Below the pieces are notes generated by a model. It saw only the letters and a list, made by a program, of their open reading frames with translations, was not told where the DNA came from and searched no databases. From the NCBI RefSeq assembly GCF_001888185.1, contig NZ_CP016364.1:434001-498000 (forward strand): a stretch of 64,000 nucleotides of DNA, in the 5' to 3' direction. Of the stretch, positions 33,337 through 42,560 are shown in pieces; positions within the stretch are counted from its first letter, which is position 1; every line of letters starts with the position of its first letter. This stretch comes from Phaeobacter porticola. GTDB taxonomy: Bacteria > Pseudomonadota > Alphaproteobacteria > Rhodobacterales > Rhodobacteraceae. The position numbers and the translations under genes are program-made.

Positions 33337-35156
33337 TCTTCCTCGAAGGGGTCCCATTCGTCCTCGACCTCGGGCAGGGCCTCTGCCTCGACTTCTGCGG
33401 TCAGCTCTTCGGCGGTGCGGATGCGTTTGATCTTGGCCTTGGGGAAACTCTCCAGCACGGCCTGCACCATCGGGTGGGTGCTGGCCTCGGCGCGCAGGGC
33501 GTTCTCTGCGGCGTTGTCGCGTTCGGTGATGGTCTCGCCGCCGCCCTCATTGGCGAGGGAAATGACCCAGCGCGCCTGGGTCCAGGTTTGCAGCTGTTGG
33601 CCAAGGCGCTGTGCGAGGTCTTTGGGCGCGTCATCGGTGGGCTGAATAGTGATCCGGCCGGGCTGATAGGACACCAACCGCAGGTATGTTTTCACATATT
33701 CCAGCAAAAGGCCGTCTCGGCGGACACGAATTAGCTCCACGATATGTTCAAAGCTGGGGTAACGGGCCAATGCCTGATCCATCTGCGGCGCGAGAGCCAC
33801 GGCCTGACCATTGCCGTTCGACATGGTCGCGCCTCCGCTGGGGCCAACAGGGAAGCTGCCCTGCTGCGCGCCTTGCGGGGCATTGTACTGGCCGCCTTGC
33901 TGGTGGCCACCGCCTTGTGGCATCGCCATACCGTTTCCCGGGCCGCCGGGGCCCGTGGGCGGCGGTGGGGGCGTGTCCTGCAATGTGCGCATCAACTGTT
34001 CTGGTGTTGGCAGGTCAGCCACATGGGTCAGCCGGATCACCGCCATCTCTGCTGCCATCATCGCATTGGGCGCGGCGGCGACCTCTTCCAGCGCCTTGAG
34101 CAGCATTTGCCACATCCGGGTCAGAACGCGCATCGGCAGCGCTTCGGCCATTTGGCTGCCACGGGCGCGTTCATCCGGACTGACGGTGGGATCTTCGGCG
34201 GCATCGGGTGTGATTTTCACCACCGACACCCAATGGGTGATCTCGGCTAGGTCGCGCAGCACTGCCAGCGGATCGGCACCTTCGGCATATTGCGCGCTCA
34301 GCTCAGTCAGGGCCGAAGCCGCGTCGCCACGCATAATCATGTCGATGAGATCAAGGACCCGCCCGCGATCCGCCAGTCCCAACATGGCGCGGACCTGATC
34401 AGCTGTTGTTTCGCCTGCGCCATGAGAAATCGCCTGATCCAGCAGCGAGGTGGCATCACGGGCCGACCCCTCGGCGGCGCGGGTGATGAGGGCCAGCGCA
34501 TCCTCGGCGATTTGGGCATTCTCAGCGCCTGCGATCTTTTGCAACAGGGTGATCATTACCTCAGGTTCAATGCGGCGCAAATCGAACCGCTGGCAGCGCG
34601 ACAGCACCGTCACTGGTACCTTGCGGATCTCCGTGGTGGCAAAGATGAATTTCACATGTGCGGGCGGTTCTTCCAGCGTCTTCAACAGCGCGTTGAAGGC
34701 GCTGGTCGACAGCATGTGGACCTCATCAATGATGTAGATCTTGTAGCGGGCGGAGGCGGCACGGTACTGCACCGAATCGATGATTTCGCGGATGTCACCA
34801 ACACCGGTGCGGCTGGCGGCGTCCATTTCCATAACATCGACATGGCGGCCTTCCATGATGGCGGTGCAATGTTCGCATTTGCCACAGGGTTCGGTTGTCG
34901 GACCGCCGTTGCCATCCTCACCAATGCAGTTCATGCCCTTGGCAATGATGCGGGCCGTGGTGGTTTTACCGGTGCCCCGGATGCCGGTCATGATAAAGGC
35001 CTGGGCGATGCGGTCCGCTGCAAAGGCGTTTTTTAGCGTGCGCACCATGGCGTCCTGGCCGACCAGATCGGCAAAGGTTTCGGGCCGGTATTTGCGGGCC
35101 AGAACCTGATATTGACCGGTTGATTGGCCTGCTGTGTCGCCTGCTGTGTCGCTCAT
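33333..35156 (-). CDS. dnaX: DNA polymerase III subunits gamma/tau
   Basis: Clamp-loader ATPase of 607 residues. The start MSDTAGDTAGQSTGQYQVLA leads to RKYRPETFADLVGQ, then Walker A GIRGTGKTTTARI, a zinc module with CGKCEHC, Walker B IIDEVHMLS and sensor FIFATTEIRKVPVTVLSRCQ. A proline/glycine/glutamine-rich linker (about residues 415-470) joins the tau-specific C-terminus, which ends in an acidic DEWDPFEEE. An in-frame extension of 44 codons upstream lacks conservation and is excluded. No frameshift site for gamma is evident. Confidence 0.95.
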   Translation of the reverse strand: MSDTAGDTAGQSTGQYQVLARKYRPETFADLVGQDAMVRTLKNAFAADRIAQAFIMTGIRGTGKTTTARIIAKGMNCIGEDGNGGPTTEPCGKCEHCTAIMEGRHVDVMEMDAASRTGVGDIREIIDSVQYRAASARYKIYIIDEVHMLSTSAFNALLKTLEEPPAHVKFIFATTEIRKVPVTVLSRCQRFDLRRIEPEVMITLLQKIAGAENAQIAEDALALITRAAEGSARDATSLLDQAISHGAGETTADQVRAMLGLADRGRVLDLIDMIMRGDAASALTELSAQYAEGADPLAVLRDLAEITHWVSVVKITPDAAEDPTVSPDERARGSQMAEALPMRVLTRMWQMLLKALEEVAAAPNAMMAAEMAVIRLTHVADLPTPEQLMRTLQDTPPPPPTGPGGPGNGMAMPQGGGHQQGGQYNAPQGAQQGSFPVGPSGGATMSNGNGQAVALAPQMDQALARYPSFEHIVELIRVRRDGLLLEYVKTYLRLVSYQPGRITIQPTDDAPKDLAQRLGQQLQTWTQARWVISLANEGGGETITERDNAAENALRAEASTHPMVQAVLESFPKAKIKRIRTAEELTAEVEAEALPEVEDEWDPFEEE

Positions 35157-35375
35157 GATGTCTCGTGCAAGATTCGGGGGTAGGTCATTGATCTGCCCGT
35201 AAAGTAGGGAAGCCCAAGCGTGGCGTCCACCGCTGATGGTAATCCATAAGGGATGAACAGCAGTGGCAGCAGTGGTTTCAGAAACCATTAGGTGCAGAGC
35301 GGGCAGGCGGATACATTGATGGCTGTAATCGTCCGGGGGGATTGTTGGTGGTGTAACTGGCAGTGGGGGCTGACC

Positions 35376-35942
35376 ATGGAGGATGGATCGTTATCTGAAA
35401 ATAGAAGCGGCGTTGGACCCGATGCGTCAGCGGCGCAGAGCGCCATGCCGCTGACGCTGCATGCGCTGTCGGTAGCGGATGGAATCTTGGCGCTTTGCCA
35501 GTTGCCCGGTGCAGGCGGTAATTACGACGCTGACATACAGCATATACGGGAATGGCAGCCGGGATTGGTCATATCCATGACCGCGGACGATGAGCATATG
35601 GCAGTTGGCGCGGACAATATTGGCGCTGACCTGCAGAGCATAGGCTGCCGTTGGATCCACCTGCCGATTCCAGACTTCTGCGCCCCACCGCCGGATATCC
35701 TGAGCCGATGGCCAGACGCGAGCCACCTGGCGCGCAAGGCGTTGGTTGGTGGCGGTCGAGTGCTGATCCATTGCCGTGGAGGCTGCGGACGCTCTGGAAT
35801 GGCGGTGTTGCGGCTGATGACGGAATGCGGTGAACGGCCGGATGTGGCACTGGCACGGCTGCGGGCAGTCAGGCCATGTGCCATCGAGACAGAGGCGCAA
35901 ATGGCCTGGGCCTATGGACCGAGGCGGATTCCCGGAAATTGA
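35376..35942 (+). CDS. Protein tyrosine/dual-specificity phosphatase-like protein
   Basis: Protein of about 188 residues. The P-loop HCRGGCGRSGMAVLRLM fits the CX5R active site of cysteine phosphatases, with a general-acid Asp candidate in HLPIPDFCAPP about 50 residues before it. The C-terminal RAVRPCAIETEAQMAWA also matches this group. Upstream in-frame starts to 35292 exist. The natural substrate is unknown. Convergent with the DUF1636 gene. Confidence 0.8.
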   Translation: MEDGSLSENRSGVGPDASAAQSAMPLTLHALSVADGILALCQLPGAGGNYDADIQHIREWQPGLVISMTADDEHMAVGADNIGADLQSIGCRWIHLPIPDFCAPPPDILSRWPDASHLARKALVGGGRVLIHCRGGCGRSGMAVLRLMTECGERPDVALARLRAVRPCAIETEAQMAWAYGPRRIPGN

Positions 35943-35993
35943 ACGCTGCAACGGCGGACGTAGCGCCGCGCGAGGCGCGACGCTGGTCCGTCA

Positions 35994-36407
35994 CTAGGCG
36001 GAAAGAGACTGCTGCGAGGCGGCAGTTCGGCTCGTCTGGGGATGCAGAGGAACCGCTTGGGCAAGAGCATAGGGGTATTCGGGCCGTTTGGCGATAAATC
36101 CCCTGTCTCTGGTTCCCTCAAAAAGCGCATCCGCAAATCGGTCAAGACCGCTCTGCTCGGCCTCAGGCGAAACCCCACAGTAAATACGGATACGTTCATG
36201 ATTGGCGGTGAAACGTGCTTGGCAGGGATGATCGCAGGCGGTCAGCTCGCAATTGCCCGCGACTTCAAAATCATCCGCAGTAACTGTACGGGCCTGTCCC
36301 AAGGCAGCTGCAAGTCGGGAGAGCATGTGTTCCGCAGCGGGGCAGGGGCGCCCTAGGTGCTTGCAGGTGCTCAGTGTGTAGCTATGTGTTGTATCGGTCC
36401 AGTGCAT
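35994..36407 (-). CDS. DUF1636 family protein under a cobalamin riboswitch
   Basis: Protein of 137 residues starting MHWTDTTHSYTLSTCKH. Cysteines are spaced as in DUF1636 (TCKHLGRPC, then GNCELTACDHPC about 45 residues later), suggesting metal or iron-sulfur binding in a thioredoxin-like fold; IRIYCGVSPE follows. The family is linked by context to vitamin B12 genes. Here a complete cobalamin riboswitch lies upstream on the same strand, so expression should fall when B12 is plentiful. The frame is open upstream through the riboswitch but that part is not coding. Confidence 0.78.
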   Translation of the reverse strand: MHWTDTTHSYTLSTCKHLGRPCPAAEHMLSRLAAALGQARTVTADDFEVAGNCELTACDHPCQARFTANHERIRIYCGVSPEAEQSGLDRFADALFEGTRDRGFIAKRPEYPYALAQAVPLHPQTSRTAASQQSLSA

Positions 36408-36513
36408 GGCGCCCTCCGCGCGTGGAAGGGAATGAACCGGAGGAGCTGGCAGGCCAAAAGGTGGACGTGCAGACCCTGCCAGGACACCCCGCCCGGTTTT
36501 GAGTTTCTCGTCA

Positions 36514-36735
36514 GATGGCAGGTCTCCTGACTTGCGGCTCATCACAATCCCAGGCCTTCCCAATGCTCGCGAACCCGTCAGGATTTTTAGCATCAGTGGC
36601 GTTTTCCGAGGTTGCTCACCGCTTACAGTTGCGGGGGCAGTCGCGGCATTGGTCAGGCATGCGCCGTTCCTCACCGTGTTCCCTTTTCATCCTGCCCGCA
36701 TTGCTGCGGCACAAGAACCATCTGCCCAACGGCTA
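36514..36735 (-). ncRNA. Cobalamin (B12) riboswitch
   Basis: Minus strand reads in order GAAAAGGGAACACGGTGAG, ACTGCCCCCGCAACTGTAAG, the B12 box GCCACTG, GGGAAGGCCTGGGA, and GATGAGCCGCAAGTCAGGAG followed by ACCTGCC. These are the conserved elements of the class, in the right order and spacing. It ends about 110 bases before the DUF1636 start. A probable promoter (TTGTTA, 16 bases, TACTAC) lies near 36800-36835 on the minus strand. Confidence 0.94.
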
Positions 36736-36929
36736 GCGGTAGTGGAGCCGAGTCGTCAAGTGTTTCGTTGAGCTGGTTTCGGACCCCATTCCGAAGTTTC
36801 GCCCAAATGTAGTATTTGACGCTTAGGGAATAACAACATGCTGGAGTTCGCCCGGCCGTAGTAGCATCATGGATCACAGCGCTACCGCAAGGGGCAACGC
36901 AAGCACGCAGATAAAAATGGAAAGGTTAG

Positions 36930-37027
36930 GTGAGAGGTTGGACATCGACCCAAGCGGGGCTCGTTGTGGCTGCTTCCTTCCGGATCTGACCAGGTTGGCG
37001 AGGCGCTCGCCCGCGCCAACCTCTCAC
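36930..37027 (-). ncRNA. ffs: SRP RNA (4.5S, ffs)
   Basis: Minus strand, 98 nt. The ends GTGAGAGGTTGG and CCAACCTCTCAC close a 12-bp helix, and the apical part holds the invariant TCCGGAAGGAAGCAGCC with GGTCAGA before it. This RNA binds Ffh for co-translational membrane targeting. Confidence 0.94.
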
Positions 37028-37032
37028 TGCAC

Positions 37033-37061
37033 GATATAGGCAGGCGCGCAGAGAATGGCAA
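37033..37061 (-). promoter_or_regulatory. Promoter of the SRP RNA gene
   Basis: On the minus strand TTGCCA (37056-37061), 17 bases, then TATATC (37033-37038), with the RNA start about 6 bases later. Near-consensus sigma-70 spacing. Confidence 0.75.
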
Positions 37062-37106
37062 GCCCGTCGCGCCTTCAATCTGGAGCGGGGTCGGTGTCGG
37101 TTGGTC

Positions 37107-38978
37107 TTAGAGCTTGAAACCGATCTGCAAGAAACCATCCTGTGTGGTTCCATGTAGGCTGTAGCGCGCAGGATCGAGTTCGGACAGATATGCACGTGCG
37201 CCCGGGCCGGTAAAAATCTCCGCCTCGGTGAAGGGATGGTTGAATAGCTGCCAGGGAGAGGGGGACTGTTCGAGTGGGTCGCGGGGCAATCGCCCCGATA
37301 TATAGTCACAAATCGTGTCTCGAACCCGCATTGGAGGTATTGGCAATCGGGTGGCGGCCTGGGCCATGGTGAAATTGCCTCCGCCACCGATGCGGTAGCT
37401 ATTCACTGCCATGGCGAAATGCTGGCTGTCTCGTACCGGCCCGCCCTTCCATCTCAGATTGCGCACCCGGTGGCTGTCAGGATGTGCGAGCTCTCCATCA
37501 CTGCCAAATCGCGCTGGTGTAGAGATATCAATGTCGTATTGCAGTCCAAATATTACATCGAAATTGTGACCGGCTCGATCTTCGTCTAATAGGTGCCCGC
37601 CAGAGGTGCCGGGAGCGATTTGATTGAACAGCCCAGCAGACATTTCCAGCCATTCGCGCAGCTGGGCGCCATTCAATACGACGGCCCGTAGTTCATTCGG
37701 AAAGGGCTGGATATCCACGATATGCCGCATATGCATCTGCCCCATAGGCACATCGGTGTAATTTGAAGGGCCGGAACGGGCACCGAATTTTCCGGGGGCA
37801 GCGGCCGAGAGCAGTGGCAGATTTCCGGCCACTGTGTTCTGAAGCGCGGGACGCACGGCAGCGGCCTGCGACGTCGCGACTAGTGCGAGAGCTTGGTCGT
37901 GGCCGAGGAACGTAAAATAGGAATGCAGAGGCCGACTGGTACTGCCGACTGGTTGGGCCATTCTGACCCGCGTTTCGGCGTGATCTGCGGCCAGTGCTTC
38001 GACGATCGCGGGATGTTCTTCGGCGAGCGAATTCAGCCCGCCGTAAGATCCACCTATGTTGCGTCGTCTGGCAATCGGGCGCAGGGTGCTGGTTGCACCT
38101 GTCACGCTCCAGCCTGTGTCGCTTCGGGCGACGCGCAAGTCGATAACTCCAAGATGTGACCCATAAGCGCCGGGCATCACCACCGGAGCGGAGACAGGAT
38201 GGCGTGAATCCGGCAATGTCAGGTGGGTGTGCCCGCCAATAAGGGCATCAAACACGCCCAAATCTGCGAGCGGATGTAAGGCGTTTTCAATACCGTAGGC
38301 GGCCTTTTGGGGGCCGATCCCGGTATGCGCCAGCGCAATGACGATGTCGCACCCCTCGGCCCGCAACGTGGCGGTCTGCTGGACTGCGGTTTGCACCATA
38401 TCCTCGATGGCGACTTTGCCTTTTAGAAGATGCGCTGCCCATTTCAGGGTCTGTACTGGTAGAACCGAAAGTAATCCGATCCGCAGGGGGGGGGCATCGC
38501 CAGAATCGGGCAGCTCACGCGTCAGTACAGTGGTTTTGCAGAAGGGCAGAGAAACCTGCGGGTCTATTGAGCGCATATTGGAGCAAAGAACCGGGCAGGA
38601 GATCTGCATCAACGTCTGTTGTAACTGATCAAGGCCAAAATCAAAGTCATGATTGCCCAATCCGATGGCGTCGTAGCCCATCATTGAAAACGCTCTTGGA
38701 ACCGGTGCGGGCTGCGTATCGCCAAGCTGCATCGGCCGCTCTGCAATCGGGGTGCCGTAGAGGCTATCGCCATTATCAATAAGCAGAGTTGCGGCCCCCG
38801 CGGCTGCGGCCTCCTTGCGTGCCTGAACAATGAGTGTGGCGACCCGTGACAGTCCTAAGGCCGGATCAGGCTGATCTGAATAATAGTCATGACTCAACAA
38901 GTTGGCATGCAGATCCGTCGTCGCCAGAATGCGCAGAGACCTAACCTTGCTGTCCGTGGTTTGATCAGCTCCTGTCAT
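37107..38978 (-). CDS. 2',3'-cyclic-nucleotide 2'-phosphodiesterase/3'-nucleotidase (CpdB-like)
   Basis: Metallophosphoesterase of 623 residues. Metal-binding blocks are TTDLHANL, LLIDNGDSLYG, IGLGNHDFDFG and IGGHTHLTL in the N-terminal half; a 5'-nucleotidase C-terminal domain follows (MGQMHMRHIVDIQPFPN, VNSYRIGGGGNF). This is the CpdB/YfkN class that turns 2',3'-cyclic nucleotides into nucleosides. Unlike E. coli CpdB, no signal peptide is visible: the protein starts MTGADQTTDSKVRSLRI and reaches the first catalytic strand at about residue 15. It may be cytoplasmic or use another route. Neighbours give no further hint. Confidence 0.88.
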   Translation of the reverse strand: MTGADQTTDSKVRSLRILATTDLHANLLSHDYYSDQPDPALGLSRVATLIVQARKEAAAAGAATLLIDNGDSLYGTPIAERPMQLGDTQPAPVPRAFSMMGYDAIGLGNHDFDFGLDQLQQTLMQISCPVLCSNMRSIDPQVSLPFCKTTVLTRELPDSGDAPPLRIGLLSVLPVQTLKWAAHLLKGKVAIEDMVQTAVQQTATLRAEGCDIVIALAHTGIGPQKAAYGIENALHPLADLGVFDALIGGHTHLTLPDSRHPVSAPVVMPGAYGSHLGVIDLRVARSDTGWSVTGATSTLRPIARRRNIGGSYGGLNSLAEEHPAIVEALAADHAETRVRMAQPVGSTSRPLHSYFTFLGHDQALALVATSQAAAVRPALQNTVAGNLPLLSAAAPGKFGARSGPSNYTDVPMGQMHMRHIVDIQPFPNELRAVVLNGAQLREWLEMSAGLFNQIAPGTSGGHLLDEDRAGHNFDVIFGLQYDIDISTPARFGSDGELAHPDSHRVRNLRWKGGPVRDSQHFAMAVNSYRIGGGGNFTMAQAATRLPIPPMRVRDTICDYISGRLPRDPLEQSPSPWQLFNHPFTEAEIFTGPGARAYLSELDPARYSLHGTTQDGFLQIGFKL

Positions 38979-39290
38979 ATTCGTTTCTTAAAGATCTCAC
39001 GGTGAATCCCGGCTTGGCGTTGGTTGCGAATTTATTAACAAGCCTGTCGGGCTCTTTGAAGCAATCAAATGTGACACTAGAAAGTCGCTTTTTGCTAAGA
39101 ATTCTATTTAAATGCGCGAATTTCCTCTTGAGATATGCCGGAATTCCGGTTTTCAAGTTTGAACCAGCAATTTGATTTTCTTGGCGACTGTGGTGCGCGG
39201 GAAACATTAATGCAGCTTTGAGGTGTATCAGGCCGGTGACTTCGGTCAGGTCGAGCCGATCATACCAGCGGACAACAATGGACTGAAACG
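38979..39290. other. AT-rich gap between cpdB-like and nudC genes
   Basis: About 310 bases, markedly richer in A+T than the surroundings. No credible gene or RNA is seen. Both divergent promoters must lie here. Confidence 0.5.
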
Positions 39291-40286
39291 ATGCGGCAGG
39301 CAGAACAGGTAACATTTGGTGGCAGCGGTCTGGATCGCGCAGCGCAACTACGGGATGATGCTGCGGGTTTGGCGGACTTATGGCAAGGCATGGACAGCCG
39401 TATATTGTTGATTTGGCGCGGAAAGCCGCTGTGCCGCATTCCGGGCGAAGATGAGGGCACTTTGTCCGTTCCAGCCGCCCTCGCGTGGGTTATGTCTGGC
39501 CACCCGTTGGTCAGTAACTTAGCAGCTGATGCCGTGTTTCTCGGGCGCTGCGAGTCGGGTCTGGCGCGGTTCGCCGTGGATATCAGCGCATGGCAACCCG
39601 ACAATCTGGACGATACTGCGCTGGGCGGTTTTGTGGATGTCAGCGAGCAACAGCACCCTGATCTGCCGTCTGACACCGGCTTTGCCGAGTTGCGGCGCAT
39701 CATGGCACATCTCAGCCGCGAAGAGGCAGAGTTGGCGGCGACAGCGCGTGCGGTGTTCGGCTGGCATCAGAGCCATGGTTACTGTGCCAAGTGTGGAGCC
39801 AAGAGCGATATGGCGCAAGCGGGGTGGCAGCGGATTTGTCCCAGCTGCGGAGCCGCGCATTTTCCGCGCACCGATCCGGTGGTGATCATGCTGATCACCC
39901 ATGGGGATGCCGTTCTGGTGGGGCGATCACCGGGCTGGCCTGAGGGGATGTATTCGCTGTTGGCGGGCTTTGTTGAGCCTGGAGAGACGCTGGAGGCCGC
40001 GGTGCGACGCGAAACGGATGAGGAGACCGGCATTAAGGTTGGTGCAGTCAGCTATCTGTCCAGCCAACCCTGGCCGTTCCCGATGTCATTGATGTTTGGC
40101 TGCGCGGGTGAGGCGTTGACACGCGACATTGATATCGATCCCAATGAAATTGAGGATGCGATTTGGGTCTCGCGGCAGGACATGATGACTGTGTTCGAAG
40201 GTGTGCACCCAGAGATTAGAAAGCCGCGCAATGGGGCAATTGCCCATTTTTTGCTGCAAAACTGGCTTGCAGATACGCTGGATTGA
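39291..40286 (+). CDS. nudC: NAD+ diphosphatase / RNA decapping hydrolase NudC
   Basis: Protein of 331 residues. Zinc ribbon CAKCGAKSDM...CPSCGAAHFPRTDPVVI near residue 165-190 followed by the Nudix box GFVEPGETLEAAVRRETDEE (completed by TGI) and SQPWPFPMSLMFG, the motif that marks NudC rather than other Nudix enzymes. It splits NADH/NAD and removes NAD caps from RNA. Length is typical for the long alphaproteobacterial form with an N-terminal domain. Confidence 0.93.
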   Translation: MRQAEQVTFGGSGLDRAAQLRDDAAGLADLWQGMDSRILLIWRGKPLCRIPGEDEGTLSVPAALAWVMSGHPLVSNLAADAVFLGRCESGLARFAVDISAWQPDNLDDTALGGFVDVSEQQHPDLPSDTGFAELRRIMAHLSREEAELAATARAVFGWHQSHGYCAKCGAKSDMAQAGWQRICPSCGAAHFPRTDPVVIMLITHGDAVLVGRSPGWPEGMYSLLAGFVEPGETLEAAVRRETDEETGIKVGAVSYLSSQPWPFPMSLMFGCAGEALTRDIDIDPNEIEDAIWVSRQDMMTVFEGVHPEIRKPRNGAIAHFLLQNWLADTLD

Positions 40287-40355
40287 GACGAATAGTGGCT
40301 ACCAACCTTAAGACCTTCACGGCTGAAACCTGCCGGGCGCAATGACAGGACGCAA

Positions 40356-40823
40356 ATGGATTTTTCCAGCAAAGAAGATATAGAAGCGCCGATTGCTGAG
40401 GTCTTTCAAGCAATTACTGATTTTGAGAGCATGGAACGCATGGCGCTGCGCCGGGGTGTTGATGTGCAGTGTTTGGGGGATGTGCAGCGTCCCGACAAAG
40501 GGCTGGCCTGGGATGTCTGGTTTCAGTTTCGTGGCAAACAGCGCAATCTGCATCTGTCGCTGGAGGGATATGAGCCTGTCACCCAGATGATCATCAGCGG
40601 CGCAGGAAGCGGTCTGGACGGAGCGATGGAGGTCGAGTTGGTGGCTCTTTCGCCGCAGCGGACCCGACTGTCGGTGGCGTTGTCTTTGGCGCCTAAAACC
40701 CTGGCGGGGCGCTTGCTGGTGCAATCGCTGAAATTGGCGAAGACACGGCTCAATCGCGGATTCAAAAAGCGGGTGGCAGAATTTGCACGCCAGACCGAGG
40801 AACGGATGAGCCGTTTGACGTAA
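40356..40823 (+). CDS. SRPBCC family protein
   Basis: Protein of 155 residues. The opening MDFSSKEDIEAPIAEVFQAI and a long C-terminal helix following a beta-rich middle part suggest the START/Bet v1-like (SRPBCC) fold with a hydrophobic pocket. No catalytic residues can be named. Follows nudC after 69 bases on the same strand. Confidence 0.72.
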   Translation: MDFSSKEDIEAPIAEVFQAITDFESMERMALRRGVDVQCLGDVQRPDKGLAWDVWFQFRGKQRNLHLSLEGYEPVTQMIISGAGSGLDGAMEVELVALSPQRTRLSVALSLAPKTLAGRLLVQSLKLAKTRLNRGFKKRVAEFARQTEERMSRLT

Positions 40824-40871
40824 CGGCTTTCACGCCAGACGACCGGTGATCAGCACTTGTTGTGCTGCCGT

Positions 40872-41705
40872 TCAGAACCGGTCGTCGTTGGCGGGGTAGA
40901 CACCCAGAATTTCGATATTGGTGGTAAAATAGGCCAGTTCGTCCATAGCCAGCCGCACGTTGGCGTCATCTGGGTGGCCGTCGATGTCGGCGTAAAACTG
41001 GGTCGCGGTGAAAGACCCGTCGACCATGTAACTCTCCAGTTTGGTCATGTTGATTCCATTGGTGGCAAAGCCGCCCATAGCCTTGTAAAGCGCGGCAGGA
41101 ATGTTGCGGACCTGGAATACGAAACTGGTGATCATGCCGTGGTTGCCACGACGTTCCAGATTCGGCTCGCGCGACATTGTCACAAACCGCGTGGTGTTGT
41201 TGCCGTGATCTTCGATGTGACGGGCGAGCACCTCTAATCCATAAATCTCACCAGCCAATTCGCTTGCGAGGGCCGCGTGGGTCTTGTCGCCCTGTTCGGC
41301 CACGTCACGCGCCGCGCGGGCGTTGTCAGGGCTGACGCGGCCGCGAATCTTGTTTTCGGTTAGGAAACGCGCGCACTGCGGCAGCAAGACCAGATGTGAA
41401 TGGGCTTCCTTGATATCTTCAAGACGCGCGCCGGGCACGCCCAATAGGTTGATGTGGACCCGCACAAAGGCTTCGTCGATAATATGCAGGCCGCTATGTG
41501 GCAACAGCCGGTGAATGTCCGCCACGCGCCCATAAGTAGAATTCTCGACAGGCAGCATTGCCAGCTCTGCGTCTCCGCTGCGGACGGCGTCGATTGCGTC
41601 TTCAAAGTTGCGGCAAGGCAGCACGTCCATATCGGGACGTTCGTTGCGGCAAGCTTCGTGACTGTAGGAGCCAAGCTCCCCTTGAATGGCAATTCTCTGG
41701 GTCAT
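40872..41705 (-). CDS. pheA: Prephenate dehydratase
   Basis: Converts prephenate to phenylpyruvate for phenylalanine synthesis. The 277-residue product begins MTQRIAIQGELGSYSHEA, with VENSTYGRVADIHRLL and the catalytic-region NTTRFVTMSREP (TRF motif), then an ACT domain (GALYKAMGGFATNGINMTKLES type) for feedback by phenylalanine. It is a stand-alone dehydratase without chorismate mutase. Start at 41705 removes a 9-codon non-family extension. Divergent from the cytochrome gene. Confidence 0.95.
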   Translation of the reverse strand: MTQRIAIQGELGSYSHEACRNERPDMDVLPCRNFEDAIDAVRSGDAELAMLPVENSTYGRVADIHRLLPHSGLHIIDEAFVRVHINLLGVPGARLEDIKEAHSHLVLLPQCARFLTENKIRGRVSPDNARAARDVAEQGDKTHAALASELAGEIYGLEVLARHIEDHGNNTTRFVTMSREPNLERRGNHGMITSFVFQVRNIPAALYKAMGGFATNGINMTKLESYMVDGSFTATQFYADIDGHPDDANVRLAMDELAYFTTNIEILGVYPANDDRF

Positions 41706-41824
41706 AACTGCGACATCCGTGCAAAACTTCAAAAAACGGGCGTTTCGTCGCGCTGTCTATACCTTGCCACTTGAGAGGGGAAGCCTTAGACACCCTCCCA
41801 GATAGCTGAAATGGACTCGCGATC

Positions 41825-42328
41825 ATGTTTGACACGATGACCCTTACCAAAGCGACCGCAGGCGTTTGCGGCGCGCTCCTCGTGTTCCTCCTTGGCAAAT
41901 GGGCCGCAGAGGAACTCTATCACACGGATACCCACGGCGAGGCGTCCTATGTGATTGAAGTGGAAGAGGCAGGTGCGGAAGAAGTTGCTGAAGTCGTAGA
42001 CTTTGGTGAACTGATGGCCGCGGCAGACGTTGGCAAAGGTGCCAAGGTCTTCAAGAAATGCTCCTCCTGCCACAAACTCGAAGCCGGTGAAAACGCCACC
42101 GGTCCCTATCTCTATGGGGTGGTTGATCGTCCGATCGCTGCTGCGGATGGCTTTGGCTACTCTGCGACGCTGGCCGGTCTTGGCGGCGAATGGACCGCAG
42201 AAGAGCTGGATGCCTTCCTGACCAAACCGTCGCAATACGCGCCGGGCACCACCATGAGCTTCAGCGGGCTAAAGAAGCAGAAAGATCGGGTTAACCTGAT
42301 CGCCTACCTCGATAGCCTCGACGACTGA
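41825..42328 (+). CDS. Membrane-anchored cytochrome c (c552/CycM type)
   Basis: Protein of 167 residues with an uncleaved N-terminal anchor (about residues 8-25), an acidic linker and a class I cytochrome c domain: heme site CSSCHK near residue 79 and axial Met in GTTMSFSGLKK. Matches Paracoccus CycM and the Rhodobacter cy-type carriers, which pass electrons from the bc1 complex to terminal oxidases. The cbb3 oxidase at 50472 is a possible partner. Followed by an intrinsic terminator. Confidence 0.9.
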   Translation: MFDTMTLTKATAGVCGALLVFLLGKWAAEELYHTDTHGEASYVIEVEEAGAEEVAEVVDFGELMAAADVGKGAKVFKKCSSCHKLEAGENATGPYLYGVVDRPIAAADGFGYSATLAGLGGEWTAEELDAFLTKPSQYAPGTTMSFSGLKKQKDRVNLIAYLDSLDD

Positions 42329-42352
42329 TTTAGGTCGCCATACGCGATCATC

Positions 42353-42383
42353 AAAAGGCCGCGCCACCTGGTGCGGCTTTTTG
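42353..42383 (+). terminator. Intrinsic terminator after the cytochrome c gene
   Basis: AAAGGCCGCgCC/GGtGCGGCTTTTT stem with T-run, 26 bases past the stop. Confidence 0.82.
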
Positions 42384-42560
42384 CATTTACAGCCCTTTTG
42401 TCGCAGTTGTGATGCTTGGCTCGGCGTGTTGATGCCTTGCCAAAGGTTGACACACGGGAAATTCAGCCAATCTGAACTTGAATGTTAGGGGGGCAGCCGC
42501 TTAGCTTTGGTTCTTAGAATGATCCTGGCATCAAACGCCGGACAATGGAGGTTTTGGCAG

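Noticed and set aside
36408-36674. Upstream extension of the DUF1636 reading frame
   Set aside because: It runs through the cobalamin riboswitch, whose RNA motifs explain the conservation; the family starts near MHWTDTTHS.
36926-37387. Minus-strand frame across the SRP RNA and the end of the cpdB-like gene
   Set aside because: The sequence is explained by the SRP RNA and the real gene in another frame.
38965-39315. 116-residue minus-strand frame between the cpdB-like gene and nudC
   Set aside because: It overlaps both neighbours and lies in the AT-rich gap without family features.
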